A stretch of DNA of 64,000 bases. Origin: Candidatus Nitrospira nitrificans. Its GTDB lineage: Bacteria > Nitrospirota > Nitrospiria > Nitrospirales > Nitrospiraceae. Shown one piece after another: positions 44,495-53,980 of the stretch (positions within the stretch are counted from its first letter, which is position 1; every line of letters starts with the position of its first letter). The notes beneath the pieces are model-generated. The model was not told where the DNA came from. It saw only the letters and a list, made by a program, of their open reading frames with translations, and made no database searches. Position numbers and translations under genes: made by a program. The stretch spans positions 95,281 through 159,280 of the forward strand of contig NZ_CZPZ01000036.1 in the NCBI RefSeq assembly GCF_001458775.1, read 5' to 3'.

Positions 44495-45913
44495 TCAGTA
44501 ATTGGATTCGAGGCTGGTCGGGGTTTTATTGAGGACAGTCGCGGCAGCTTGCGAGAGAGCGGCGTCGTGGTGGTGGTCGGGAGAATAGATTCGAAACTGG
44601 ATGAGTCTTGTGGGCAGAAGATCTAAGCATTCTTCCAGCGGCTCGGTCGAAACCTGACCGGTTCCGGGGTCGTACACGTAGAGAGGATTTCCACGGCGGT
44701 CTTTGGGGTCGGGCCGTGGGTCCAACAGGGCCATGTCCACGCGAAACGGCAGCCGCCTCAAGCCGGACGGCAGCTCTTTGGTAATTTGCTGCTCAAAATG
44801 CCGCTGGCTGGGAAATGCCATGCCGCGTTCCTGTCCTTTTTCTTTCAACGTCGTGCTGTAGGCCATTTTCCATTTGATATCTCGGCCCAAGATCCGTGCC
44901 CACTCCTGTCCTAACTGCCGGCGGGCTTTGTGGCGGGACTGGGTCCATCCTCGGACTTCTTCCAAGAGCGACCAATCGGTCAGGGTGCGATACCGATCCA
45001 TATTCTTACGCGGATCCATGGGAGAGAGCAGCTGCATCGTCTGGCCGAAGATGTCCCGCAGATGGATGTCGATCGCCCTGGTGGTGCGATGGAAGTAGAC
45101 GTTGGAGTAGAGGTACATCCTGGTGTTCAGGAACATTTGGAGGGATGGAAGTCCTGTCTTGTGAATGGTGAATCCTTTTTCTGTCACGATCGTGTAATGA
45201 ATCAACCGTGTCAGATCGACCGGGCCGACCGCCACGCCGCACATATACGAGTCCCTCAAGACATAGTCCAGATTATCTCCGGTGTAACTTCCGGAGATCA
45301 CGGGCTGCAGCATGTTCAACCATCGAGGGAGGCGGGAATTATCCTTGCCTTTTTCCTTGAGGATCAAATGAGCGATTTGGTCCGGATTCAGTTCTTCCCC
45401 TTTCGCAAAGGGGCCGGACGGACTTCGGCGGATTTTCCTGATGAGGGGAGCCAAATGTTCCCGGATGATGATCTGGCCCAGCCGTTCATGGGTGAGGCCA
45501 TGGGCATGGAGAAAATTGTCGTCGAAGAAATGGCAAAACGGTCCGTGTCCGATGTCGTGGACCAAGGCTGTGACACGTAGAAACTCTTCGACGAAATTTG
45601 GAGAGGGCACATCCTTCACGACTTTCTTCAGGAATGGGTACAGGTGTCGCGCAAACTGCCCCGCGACGTGCATCGTTCCAAGTGAATGCACGAACCGGGT
45701 ATGTTCCGCGGAGGGATAGACCCAGCGAGCACTCTGTAGTTGGTAGATGGCCCGCAGCCGCTGAACCCAGGGCGAGTCGATCAGGTCTTTCTCGGTGTGT
45801 TCATGCGGATCAGGCTGGGCATAGGGGACGGTGAAGGTGACGTATTTGTGGATGGGATCGGCGATGAGCGCCGAGCCGTCATATGGAGCGTTCAGTCGGT
45901 CTGCTGATTCCAT
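44495..45913 (-). CDS. HD-domain phosphohydrolase (dGTPase/SAMHD1-like)
   Basis: 472 residues. The HD metal site is complete: first His in EHTRFVHSLGTMHVAGQF, HDIGHGPFCHFFDD for the central HD pair, and a distal Asp in GDNLDYVLRDS. This is the pattern of dNTP triphosphohydrolases and related nucleotidases. The C-terminal 170 residues are less conserved and might set specificity or oligomerisation. The ATG at 45913 is preferred over a TTG at 45919. Last gene of the lon-thiL-DUF2062 operon; members are nearly abutting. Confidence 0.9.
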   Translation of the reverse strand: MESADRLNAPYDGSALIADPIHKYVTFTVPYAQPDPHEHTEKDLIDSPWVQRLRAIYQLQSARWVYPSAEHTRFVHSLGTMHVAGQFARHLYPFLKKVVKDVPSPNFVEEFLRVTALVHDIGHGPFCHFFDDNFLHAHGLTHERLGQIIIREHLAPLIRKIRRSPSGPFAKGEELNPDQIAHLILKEKGKDNSRLPRWLNMLQPVISGSYTGDNLDYVLRDSYMCGVAVGPVDLTRLIHYTIVTEKGFTIHKTGLPSLQMFLNTRMYLYSNVYFHRTTRAIDIHLRDIFGQTMQLLSPMDPRKNMDRYRTLTDWSLLEEVRGWTQSRHKARRQLGQEWARILGRDIKWKMAYSTTLKEKGQERGMAFPSQRHFEQQITKELPSGLRRLPFRVDMALLDPRPDPKDRRGNPLYVYDPGTGQVSTEPLEECLDLLPTRLIQFRIYSPDHHHDAALSQAAATVLNKTPTSLESNY

Positions 45914-45927
45914 GGTCAATGGGCATC

Positions 45928-46440
45928 TTAGCCCACCCCGTTGGAGGGCGGCAACGGCTCGGTCGTGGATTTGGTGGGGGCACGATATTTTTGGAAAAAC
46001 ATGTAGGCGGCCGGATAGGATAACAGGGCTCCAAGCACACTGAGAACAAGTCCTCCGAGCATGAAGGGAACAGCGTAGGGAAGGACTTGCTGATAGATGC
46101 CGCTGAAACTCATATCCTGCCAGTCGAAGGTCGGTTGATCCGTACGTCCGAGTAAAAGCGCGCCGGTCCAGTAGGTTGCGCCTAAGATCGGAATGACCGT
46201 CCAGGGATTATTGACCAAAGCACCGGTGAGCAAGGCCAAGAAATTGAGCCCGAATAGCCAGGTGCACAGCACCACCAACGCGGTATGCAGGCCATAGGCC
46301 GGGGAAAACGCGATGAAGACGCCCAGCGCGAAGGCCAACGCGGTGCGTTGTGGTGACTCCTGTAAATGGAGGACTTGGCGCAAGAGTGCCCGGAATGATC
46401 GACTCCGCTGAGAGGAGGGCTGGTGACTGGTGTCGGCCAT
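45928..46440 (-). CDS. DUF2062 membrane protein
   Basis: 170 residues with about three to four TM helices (TALAFALGVFIAFSPAYGLHTALVVLCTWLF; FMLGGLVLSVLGALL). The GVFIAFSP..G.H motif and NPWTVIPIL are typical of DUF2062, a family with no settled function, sometimes fused to glycosyltransferases. The ATG at 46440 overlaps the thiL stop; the longer frame to 46557 lies inside thiL. Between thiL and the HD gene, 14 bases from the latter. Confidence 0.82.
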   Translation of the reverse strand: MADTSHQPSSQRSRSFRALLRQVLHLQESPQRTALAFALGVFIAFSPAYGLHTALVVLCTWLFGLNFLALLTGALVNNPWTVIPILGATYWTGALLLGRTDQPTFDWQDMSFSGIYQQVLPYAVPFMLGGLVLSVLGALLSYPAAYMFFQKYRAPTKSTTEPLPPSNGVG

Positions 46441-47483
46441 CAACGGAAATGCTCGTAACTTGTGGCCGGCAGAGGCTGTGTCCGACCGTCGGCCGTCATC
46501 TGAATCCCGAATCGTTGCGCGCGAATCGTTCCGATACGGGTTATGCGATAGCCGCATGATCGTGCTTGCCGCTCCATCTTCTCACGGTTGAGCGGCGGCG
46601 TGGTGAACAGAAGCTCATAGTCTTCACCGCCGGTGAGCGCGAGTCGAATCGGCGAGACTCCCATCGCCCGGGCATAGCCTCGGCAGGCCGGTGAAATCGG
46701 AATCTGATCGAGTTCTACCTCCGCGCCGACTCGGCTCTCTTCGCACAGACGGTAAAGATCTCCGGAGAGGCCGTCGGACAGATCGATGGCGGCGGAGGCG
46801 AATCGTTTCTCGTTGAGCCACCGGCCTTCGGCGACCCTCGCGGTCGGGAGAAAGTGGCGGCGGAGCAGAAACGCTCGATGAGCGCGTGAGAACACGGATT
46901 TTCTTTTGCTTGACGGGCCTGAGCCTGTGTGGCCCATCGAGAGCGTGAGGCCTGCGAGGGAGTCTCCGAGCGTTCCCGAAACGTAAATGAGATCTCCCGC
47001 TTTGGCGCCGTGTCGAAACAGGGCCCGGCGCTTGTTCGTCGCGCCGACCAGCGTGATGCTGAGAAAAAGTCCGGTCTTGGACGCCGAGGTATCCCCACCG
47101 ACGAGTGCCACGCCATACGGGCGGCAGGCCTTCATCAAGCCGGTGTAGAGTTTGTGGATGTGCGACCGCGTCCATGTTTTCGGGATGGCGAGTGAGATGA
47201 GGAGATAACGGGGGACGGCTCCCATGGCGGCAATATCGCTGAGGTTGGCCATGGCTGCCCGGTATCCGACGGACTCAGGGGTCGCTGACTTCATGTCAAA
47301 ATGAATGCCTTCGGCAAGCAAGTCCGTCGTGAGGTGCCACCACGTGGGCGAGGAGGTCGCAATCACGGCGGCGTCGTCGCCGATGCCTTGGACGAGCCCT
47401 GGCGCGCGCCGGGAAAACCGACGATCGAGCGTTCGGATGAGCGAAAATTCTCGAAGGGGAGGGCTGGCCTGACGGCGGGCCAC
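46440..47483 (-). CDS. thiL: Thiamine-monophosphate kinase
   Basis: 347 residues. ThiL phosphorylates thiamine phosphate to the active pyrophosphate. Diagnostic: GIGDDAAVI near residue 35, HLTTDLLAEGIHFD, NLSDIAAMGAVPRYLLISLAIP, GGDTSAS and IDLSDGLSGDLYRL for metal and ATP binding, and ALTGGEDYELLFT. GTG start with AGGA at seven bases, nine bases after the lon stop. It is 20 kb away from thiSGE, so thiamine genes are split. Confidence 0.95.
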   Translation of the reverse strand: MARRQASPPLREFSLIRTLDRRFSRRAPGLVQGIGDDAAVIATSSPTWWHLTTDLLAEGIHFDMKSATPESVGYRAAMANLSDIAAMGAVPRYLLISLAIPKTWTRSHIHKLYTGLMKACRPYGVALVGGDTSASKTGLFLSITLVGATNKRRALFRHGAKAGDLIYVSGTLGDSLAGLTLSMGHTGSGPSSKRKSVFSRAHRAFLLRRHFLPTARVAEGRWLNEKRFASAAIDLSDGLSGDLYRLCEESRVGAEVELDQIPISPACRGYARAMGVSPIRLALTGGEDYELLFTTPPLNREKMERQARSCGYRITRIGTIRAQRFGIQMTADGRTQPLPATSYEHFR

Positions 47484-47492
47484 GCTGTGATC

Positions 47493-49991
47493 CTACGACC
47501 GTGCCGGTGCTCGGTTTGCCATCACCGTAGCGGGAAGTTCGTGCGTCCGTCGCCCTTTGCCGGATCGAAGGGGGGGAATGCGTGATGGCGCCGGAGGCGT
47601 CGATGGCTTCCGAGAGGCCGGCGAAGCCGTGGCTTTTCGGCGGAGGGCGATCTTCATGACGTCGTCCATGGTTTCGACGAACGCCAATTGAATGCCTTTG
47701 AGGAGATGTTTGGGGATTTCCTCCAGATCCTTTTTATTCCGATGCGGGAGAATGACGGTGGTAAGTTTCGCCCGTTTTGCGGCCAAAATCTTTTCCTTGA
47801 GTCCTCCGATCGGGAGGACGCGTCCGCGGAGGGTGATTTCTCCGGTCATGGCCAAATCTCGTCTCGCGGGAGTCCCGGAAAATGCCGAGGCGATAGCCGT
47901 GGCCATCGTGATGCCGGCCGATGGACCGTCCTTGGGGATGGCTCCGGCCGGCACATGGATATGCAAGTCTTGTTTGCTGAACATATCGGGGTTGAGATTC
48001 AAAGTTTTTTCCCGTGAACGGACATAGCTGAGCGCGGCTTGAGCGGACTCTTTCATCACATCTCCCAGATGGCCGGTGAGGGTCAGTTGGCCTTTCCCCT
48101 TCATCACCGTCGCCTCGATATAGAGCACATCGCCGCCCGCTTCCGTCCAGGCCAGGCCGGTCGCCACGCCGATTTCGTCTTTTTCGAGCTCTGCTTCCGG
48201 CACATACTTCGACACTCCAAGGTATTTATTGAGATTCGATGGATCGACGGGAAATCCCTGACCTTTGCCCTCGGCGACTTTTTTCGCGACCTTGCGCATC
48301 ACGTTGGCAATCTCGCGTTCCAAATTCCGCACGCCTGCTTCGCGGGTGTAATGCGAGATGATCTGTCGAATGGCCGGCTCCGTCAGACGGACATGTTTGT
48401 TCGTAATTCCATGCTCTTCGAGTTGGCGGGGAATCAGGTATTTCTGGGCGATGCCGAGTTTCTCTTCTTCGGTATATCCCGGGATCTCGATGACCTCCAT
48501 GCGATCGCGCAACGCGGGAAGGATGGGATCGATCAAATTCGCCGTGGTGATGAACATCACTTCGGTCAGGTCGAATGGAGCGCCGAGATAGTGGTCGGTA
48601 AACGCACTGTTCTGTTCCGGGTCGAGCACTTCCAACAAGGCCGCCGAGGGATCTCCTCGGAAATCCATCCCGACCTTGTCGACCTCGTCGAGCATGAACA
48701 CCGGATTGCTCGTTCCGGCCTGTTTCAGACCCTGAATGATGCGTCCGGGTAATGCGCCGACATAGGTGCGGCGGTGGCCGCGGATTTCGGCCTCATCTCG
48801 GACGCCGCCCAAGCTGATACGGACAAACTCACGCCCCAATGCCCGAGCGATCGATTTCCCCAGCGAGGTTTTCCCGACTCCCGGTGGGCCGACGAAGCAG
48901 AGAATCGGGCCTTTCATCTTTTCTTTGAGCTTTCGGACGGCCAGATATTCCAGGATTCGTTCCTTGACCTTTTCGAGGTCGTAGTGGTCGTCATTCAACA
49001 CCTTGGCGGCAGCCTTGAGATCGAGGTTATCCTTCGATCGTTTGGACCACGGTAATTCGACCATCCATTCCAAATAGGTTCGCACCGTTGCGGATTCGGC
49101 GGTGTCCGGGTGCATTTTTTCGAGACGCTTGAGCTGCTTTTCAGTCTCCTTCAAGACCTTGTCCGGCATCTTCGCGTCCTTGATGCGTTTGCGGAATTCC
49201 GTGACTTCTTCCGCCCGTTCATCGAGTTCACCCAACTCTTTTTGAATCGCCTTCAGTTGTTCCCGTAGAAAATACTCACGCTGCGTCTTGTCCATCTCGC
49301 CTTTGGCTTGCGCCTGGATCTTTTGCTGCATGGAGAGGACTTCGATTTCCTTCCCGAGAATGTCGCTCACCTGGCGAAGGCGGTGAATCGGGTCGGAGAT
49401 TTCCAAGACGGCCTGGGTGACATCGACCTTGAGGCCGAGATTGGAGGCCACCATATCGGCCAAGCGGCCCGGCTCCTCGAGGTTTTCGATGACGACCATG
49501 ACATCGGGGATCAAGACTTTCCCGAGGCTCACGATTCGTTCGATCTGTTCCTTCACGGTCCGCATGACGGCTTCCGCTTCAAGCGGCGTGGCCGTCGGCT
49601 TCGTATCGACGAGCTTGTCGATCCGAACTGAGTAGTAGGGGTCGGTCTGAATGTATTTGGTGATTTTCGCTTTGGCGATGCCCTGCACCAAAATTTTGAT
49701 GCGTTCATCCGGCAGCTTCAACATCCGCATGATGATGCCGACGGTGCCGATCGTATGGATGTCTTTTTGCGCGGGATTTTCGACGTCGAGCGCTTTTTGC
49801 GTCGCGAGGAAGATCATCCGATTCCCGGCAAGGGCCGCTTCGATGGCCTTGATCGACATGTCGCGTCCGACGAACAGGGGAAGCACCATGTACGGAAAGA
49901 CGACGATATCCCGGACGGGCAAGAGCGGAAGCTGACCGGGCACTTCAATGTTTTGGGGAGGCTGAATGTCTTGTTCGTTTGGGTCGGTCAT
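47493..49991 (-). CDS. lon: ATP-dependent protease Lon
   Basis: 832 residues. N-terminal LON domain ([23 protein letters not shown]), AAA domain with Walker [14 protein letters not shown] and the Lon block [35 protein letters not shown], and a C-terminal protease domain with catalytic Ser in [11 protein letters not shown] and Lys in [11 protein letters not shown]. It degrades damaged and regulatory proteins. The last about 50 residues form an unusual Pro/Ser/Arg-rich tail. Likely first gene of the operon lon-thiL-DUF2062-HD. No CIRCE or other heat-shock operator was seen upstream. Confidence 0.97.
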   Translation of the reverse strand: MTDPNEQDIQPPQNIEVPGQLPLLPVRDIVVFPYMVLPLFVGRDMSIKAIEAALAGNRMIFLATQKALDVENPAQKDIHTIGTVGIIMRMLKLPDERIKILVQGIAKAKITKYIQTDPYYSVRIDKLVDTKPTATPLEAEAVMRTVKEQIERIVSLGKVLIPDVMVVIENLEEPGRLADMVASNLGLKVDVTQAVLEISDPIHRLRQVSDILGKEIEVLSMQQKIQAQAKGEMDKTQREYFLREQLKAIQKELGELDERAEEVTEFRKRIKDAKMPDKVLKETEKQLKRLEKMHPDTAESATVRTYLEWMVELPWSKRSKDNLDLKAAAKVLNDDHYDLEKVKERILEYLAVRKLKEKMKGPILCFVGPPGVGKTSLGKSIARALGREFVRISLGGVRDEAEIRGHRRTYVGALPGRIIQGLKQAGTSNPVFMLDEVDKVGMDFRGDPSAALLEVLDPEQNSAFTDHYLGAPFDLTEVMFITTANLIDPILPALRDRMEVIEIPGYTEEEKLGIAQKYLIPRQLEEHGITNKHVRLTEPAIRQIISHYTREAGVRNLEREIANVMRKVAKKVAEGKGQGFPVDPSNLNKYLGVSKYVPEAELEKDEIGVATGLAWTEAGGDVLYIEATVMKGKGQLTLTGHLGDVMKESAQAALSYVRSREKTLNLNPDMFSKQDLHIHVPAGAIPKDGPSAGITMATAIASAFSGTPARRDLAMTGEITLRGRVLPIGGLKEKILAAKRAKLTTVILPHRNKKDLEEIPKHLLKGIQLAFVETMDDVMKIALRRKATASPASRKPSTPPAPSRIPPLRSGKGRRTHELPATVMANRAPARS

Positions 49992-50015
49992 GTGCCTGCC
50001 TGTTCTTTATCTGAC

Positions 50016-50097
50016 AGGATGCTGAAAAAGTCCGCCAGCGGGCGCACTGGGGCTGGACCGGTGAGAACAGCAGCCTTTTTGAGCATCCTGAAGTTAT
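50016..50097. repeat. Short copy of the dop-prcB repeat, in the lon-galU gap
   Basis: AGGATGCTGAAAAAGTCCGCC at one end and GGTGAGAACAGCAGCCTTTTTGAGCATCCT at the other match, in inverse orientation, the ends of the element at 30463-30684. It is about 80 bases long with a short centre. Its termini are imperfect inverted repeats (AGGATGCTGAAAAAG / CTTTTTGAGCATCCT), so it can fold into one long hairpin. Confidence 0.75.
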
Positions 50098-50264
50098 CCG
50101 GCATTCGCGCCTCTGCGGTCCATCATATGGAGCTGAGCGATCTTTCGGGGTTGCGCGTTGAATACGTGTTGAATTGGGTCGAACGATTCGTCCACATTTC
50201 AAGAGGGTGACCAACGATCGTTGCCGGAAACCTCGCGACGGAGTGACCACCACGACTGATGGGG

Positions 50265-51161
50265 TCATCCTCGACGAGTATTCGAGACAGCGTGCATTCT
50301 GGTCGAAAGATAGTCGCGGAACTCTGCTCCCAATGCCGGGTTCTTCAACCCAAACTCAACGGTGGCGATTAAAAAGCCCAGTTTGTCTCCGGCATCATGG
50401 CGCTGTCCCTCCACCTCAAGCGCATACATCGGAGATTTTCTTGCCAGCGTCCTGAGCGCATCGGTCAGCTGAATTTCTCCGTTCTTTCCAGGAGCGGTTT
50501 TCCTCAGGATCGGGAAAATTTCCGGAGGAAGGATATACCGGCCGATCACGGCGAGCGTGGATGGGGCATCGGTGGGCGATGGTTTTTCGACCAAATCCTC
50601 GACCCGATGCAGGCCGTGAGCGAGGCGCTTGGGAGTGACGATGCCGTACCGGCTGACGTCCGCCTTGGGAACTTCCTGCACCCCGAGCACCGCCCCATGG
50701 CGCTTTTTATAGATGTGGATCAATTGCGCAAGCCCTGGAACATCCGCGTCGATGATCTCATCGCCGAGAATAACGGCGAAGGGTTCATCGCCGATCAGGT
50801 GTTGCGCGCACAATACGGCATGCCCCAAGCCGAGGGCTTCGGATTGCCGCACGTAGCAAAAGTTCGCGAGGTTCGAGATCTGTCGGATTTGATGGAGCAC
50901 CTGACTTTTGCCGGTGCCTTTCAGATTTTCTTCCAACTCGACGGAGCGATCGAAGTGATCTTCAATCGCGCGTTTGCCGCGGCCGGTAATCACGATGATG
51001 TCTTCGATGCCGGAGGCCACCGCTTCTTCGACCGTATATTGGATGAGTGGTTTGTCGACCAACGGCAGCATCTCCTTGGGGGAGGCCTTTGTGGCAGGAA
51101 GGAACCGCGTCCCAAGGCCGGCGGCTGGAATGATCGCTTTTCTCACCGTCAGGCGTGACAT
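50265..51161 (-). CDS. galU: UTP-glucose-1-phosphate uridylyltransferase
   Basis: 298 residues. It makes UDP-glucose for polysaccharide and LPS synthesis. Nucleotidyltransferase signature KAIIPAAGLGTRFLPATKASPKEMLPLVDKPLIQY, then EALGLGHAVLCA, FAVILGDEIID, GIVTPK and NGEIQLTDALR. The ATG at 51161 has no Shine-Dalgarno. A -35/-10 pair lies so close upstream that the transcript would start at about the ATG. The 273-bp gap to lon holds a repeat. Confidence 0.95.
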   Translation of the reverse strand: MSRLTVRKAIIPAAGLGTRFLPATKASPKEMLPLVDKPLIQYTVEEAVASGIEDIIVITGRGKRAIEDHFDRSVELEENLKGTGKSQVLHQIRQISNLANFCYVRQSEALGLGHAVLCAQHLIGDEPFAVILGDEIIDADVPGLAQLIHIYKKRHGAVLGVQEVPKADVSRYGIVTPKRLAHGLHRVEDLVEKPSPTDAPSTLAVIGRYILPPEIFPILRKTAPGKNGEIQLTDALRTLARKSPMYALEVEGQRHDAGDKLGFLIATVEFGLKNPALGAEFRDYLSTRMHAVSNTRRG

Positions 51162-51167
51162 GGAAGG

Positions 51168-51196
51168 ATAGTATGTGATGGGGGGGGTGAAGTCAA
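51168..51196 (-). promoter_or_regulatory. Sigma-70-type promoter of galU (near-leaderless)
   Basis: Reading the minus strand: TTGACT (51196-51191), 17-base spacer containing a run of eight C, then TACTAT (51173-51168). The expected start site is within a base or two of the galU ATG at 51161. Confidence 0.55.
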
Positions 51197-51398
51197 GAAA
51201 CGGACGAACTCATCGCAGCGAACGCGACGGTGTCGCTTCCAGGAAAGAGAAGCGCATGACCGAGGAATGCTCCATAACAGATTCTCTCCGCATCGACGGA
51301 GGCGGTGAGGATCGACACACTGTCCTTCATGCAGCGACAGAATCATCGCGACATAAAGATTATGCATGCGCCGGATCAGACCAACGGCGGGTCACTTC

Positions 51399-51427
51399 TT
51401 TACAATGCCGGATGACCTCAATATAAT
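51399..51427 (+). promoter_or_regulatory. Strong sigma-70-type promoter ahead of bamA
   Basis: TTTACA (51399-51404), exactly 17 bases, TATAAT (51422-51427, perfect -10). Expected start near 51434, giving an RNA leader of about 210 bases before the bamA GTG. It is the best promoter seen in the window and probably drives the bamA-skp-lpx genes. Confidence 0.7.
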
Positions 51428-51453
51428 CCGGAAGTTTTGCGCGGTCAGGTGAC

Positions 51454-51546
51454 GTGAGCGATGCTCATGTGGTAGAGCTGCCTGGCTTCGGATTTCCACC
51501 AAGAACACTCGCTGGGGCGCGCGCTTCCCAGAACACGATAGGCTGA
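51454..51546 (+). CDS. Possible 30-residue leader ORF before bamA
   Basis: A GTG at 51454 preceded by AGGTGAC opens a frame of 30 codons ending in TGA (51544-51546), encoding about VSDAHVVELPGFGF then a polar tail. It lies within the leader of the predicted bamA transcript. No similarity is known and it may be chance. Confidence 0.2.
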   Translation: MSDAHVVELPGFGFPPRTLAGARASQNTIG

Positions 51547-51645
51547 CTCGTAGATGGTGAGCGTGCGGTCAACAACGGAGAGGACCTGTGTGACGGTTCC
51601 AGCCGCATCATTCATCTCCAGACTTCGTCACAGGAACCCTGCTCG

Positions 51646-53967
51646 GTGACCGAGCATGCCGTCTACAGACCTCGATCGTTCGTGATCGCGGTCATGGTCG
51701 TCTCTGTGTTGTGGGGCGTGCTCGAAGCCCTTGCTCAGGCCCCTGAACTCAAGATCTCCTCGATCGAGATCCGGGGTACTAAACGAATCGAAGCGCCGGC
51801 GATTGCCGGTCGGCTCACGCTGAAGGCCGGTGATCGCTATACGCCGGACCATGTGCGTGGACAAGTGAAGATTTTATACGACACGGGATTTTTCGAGGAT
51901 GTGCAGGTTGAAACGGAATCGATTGCCGAGGGGATGGCGGTGACCTTTGTCGTGCAAGAGAAGCCGTTCATCACGGAAATCGTCTTCGACGGGAACCAAC
52001 AGTTGACCGACGAGAAGCTGAAGGAAAAAACCACGATCAAGAGCCAGACATTTCTTGACCAACAACAGGTGAAGGAAAGCGCCGAGACCATCCTGCGGGT
52101 CTACCAGCATGACGGCTATTACAACGCGCAGGTCGTTCCCGTGATCGAGGCCCTCGATGAGGATCGGAAGCGCCTGACGTTCCATATCACGGAAGGGGAG
52201 AAAGCCAAGATCAAGACGGTGATATTCGAAGGGTTGCGCGCGGCGACGAAGGCCGAGATGTTCAGTGTCATGTCGACTCGGGAATGGATCCCGTGGTACG
52301 GCTTCTTCACGAAGCTCAAGCTGCCGTCGCTGGTGTCCGACGCGGGCGTCTTAAAACGCGACGAGGTGAGCAACGACGTTGAGCGGATCAGGGAAGTGCT
52401 GCTGAACAAGGGGTACTTCAATGTTCGGGTCGGCCAGCCGTCGGTGGAGCTCACCGAAGATAAAAAATGGTTCACCGTCAGCTACCCCATTACCGAGGGA
52501 GAGCCGTTCACCATAGCCGAAGTAGGATTTCGAGGGCACACGGTGTTTGAAGATCCTGAGCTTCGAGCGGGAGTGAGGATCAAAGATGGCGAGATCTTTC
52601 AGCGCGCCAAAATCCGAGATGAGATTACACGTATCACGGATCTGTACGGAAGCAAGGGGTATTCGTTCGCCGAAGTCGTGCCCAATGTGAATCCGAACAA
52701 TGAAGAACGAACGGTCACCATCATCTTCAACATCAAAGAAGGGGAGATGATGCGGATCCGGCAGATCAATATCTACGGGAACGACAAAACACGAGACAAC
52801 GTCATCCGCCGAGAAATACGAGTCGACGAACAGGATGTGATCGACACCGCCTCCCTGAAGCGAAGTTTTCAGCGATTGAACAACTTGAATTTCTTCGAGA
52901 CGGTCGAAATCCTGCCCGCGCAAGTCGCGCCCGACAAGGTCGATCTGAACGTGCGTGTCAAAGAAAAACCGACGGGGATGTTCAGCCTCGGCGGTGGGTT
53001 CAGCACCTTGGATCGATTGGTGGCGATCGCCGATATCACCCAGGGCAACTTGGGGGGGTACGGCTATATGGGGCGCATCCGCGGGCAACTCGGTCAACGA
53101 AGGAGTCTCGGGTCCATTACCTTCCGCAATCCCTATTTGAACGATTCCTTGACCTCGCTGCAGATCGATGGGTACCGCAGCATCACGAATTACCTGTCCT
53201 ATTTTGAGGAACGGACCGGCGGAAACGTCACGCTCGGCCGTTGGCTGTCGGAATATGTGACGGGGAGCGTCAGTATCTTTGGGGAACAAATCACGTTTAA
53301 AGATCCTCAACTCGGCATTTGTCCCGACTTAGTGCCGATCGTGTGTCGGCAGTTGGGAACACGCTCGTCCACGGGATTTCGGTTGGCGCTGTTTCGGGAC
53401 ACCAGAGACTATTACCTTGATCCGAGGACCGGTTGGCGGCTCGGCGGCGGGTTCGATATCGGAACGCCGTTGATGGGTGGGAGCAACAACTTCATCAAGT
53501 ATCACGTGGATGTCATCAAGGTGACACCGCTTCCGCTCGATATGAGGATTTCACTGCGGGCTCGTTATGGAGAGGTTCAAGCGCTTGGAGGGACACAAAT
53601 TCCGCTGAACGAGCGATTCTTCGTGGGCGGCATCAACACCATGCGCGGGTTCGCCTTCGGTCGAGCCGGCCCCACGGTTCCCACCACGCGCGCTCCGTTC
53701 GGCGCCGCCAAGCAATTGATTTTCAATGCCGAACTGATTTTTACGATTTCTTCCGAGGCGAAATTGAACGGCGTGCTCTTTTTCGACTATGGAAAGGGCT
53801 TTGACGACGGCGAACCGGTGTCGATCGATCTGAGACCGGCGGCCGGTCTGGAGGGGCGGTGGATCTCGCCCTTCGGCCCCTTGCGTGTCGCCTATGGGAT
53901 TAATCTTGATGCGCGAACCGGTGAGCGATCCGGCGTGTTTGAGTTTACGATCGGGACATTATTCTAG
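51646..53967 (+). CDS. bamA: Outer-membrane protein assembly factor BamA
   Basis: 773 residues. Signal peptide, then five POTRA domains (about 35-440; e.g. LKISSIEIRGTKRIEAPAI, EIVFDGNQQLTDEKLKEKT, IAEVGFRGHTVFEDPELRAG, IRQINIYGNDKTRDNVIRREI) and a C-terminal Omp85 barrel. The lid-lock motif reads MRGFAFGRAGP and the protein ends in Phe (EFTIGTLF), a typical beta signal. It inserts beta-barrels into the outer membrane. GTG start with AGGAA about ten bases ahead. First gene of the envelope locus; a second-site skp gene follows in 13 bases. Confidence 0.96.
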   Translation: MTEHAVYRPRSFVIAVMVVSVLWGVLEALAQAPELKISSIEIRGTKRIEAPAIAGRLTLKAGDRYTPDHVRGQVKILYDTGFFEDVQVETESIAEGMAVTFVVQEKPFITEIVFDGNQQLTDEKLKEKTTIKSQTFLDQQQVKESAETILRVYQHDGYYNAQVVPVIEALDEDRKRLTFHITEGEKAKIKTVIFEGLRAATKAEMFSVMSTREWIPWYGFFTKLKLPSLVSDAGVLKRDEVSNDVERIREVLLNKGYFNVRVGQPSVELTEDKKWFTVSYPITEGEPFTIAEVGFRGHTVFEDPELRAGVRIKDGEIFQRAKIRDEITRITDLYGSKGYSFAEVVPNVNPNNEERTVTIIFNIKEGEMMRIRQINIYGNDKTRDNVIRREIRVDEQDVIDTASLKRSFQRLNNLNFFETVEILPAQVAPDKVDLNVRVKEKPTGMFSLGGGFSTLDRLVAIADITQGNLGGYGYMGRIRGQLGQRRSLGSITFRNPYLNDSLTSLQIDGYRSITNYLSYFEERTGGNVTLGRWLSEYVTGSVSIFGEQITFKDPQLGICPDLVPIVCRQLGTRSSTGFRLALFRDTRDYYLDPRTGWRLGGGFDIGTPLMGGSNNFIKYHVDVIKVTPLPLDMRISLRARYGEVQALGGTQIPLNERFFVGGINTMRGFAFGRAGPTVPTTRAPFGAAKQLIFNAELIFTISSEAKLNGVLFFDYGKGFDDGEPVSIDLRPAAGLEGRWISPFGPLRVAYGINLDARTGERSGVFEFTIGTLF

Positions 53968-53980
53968 TCGGAGTCTAAGC

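Noticed and set aside
51450..51545. A tRNA-like stretch (GTGGTAGAGC) upstream of bamA
   Set aside because: No acceptor stem, anticodon arm or T-loop can be folded around it.
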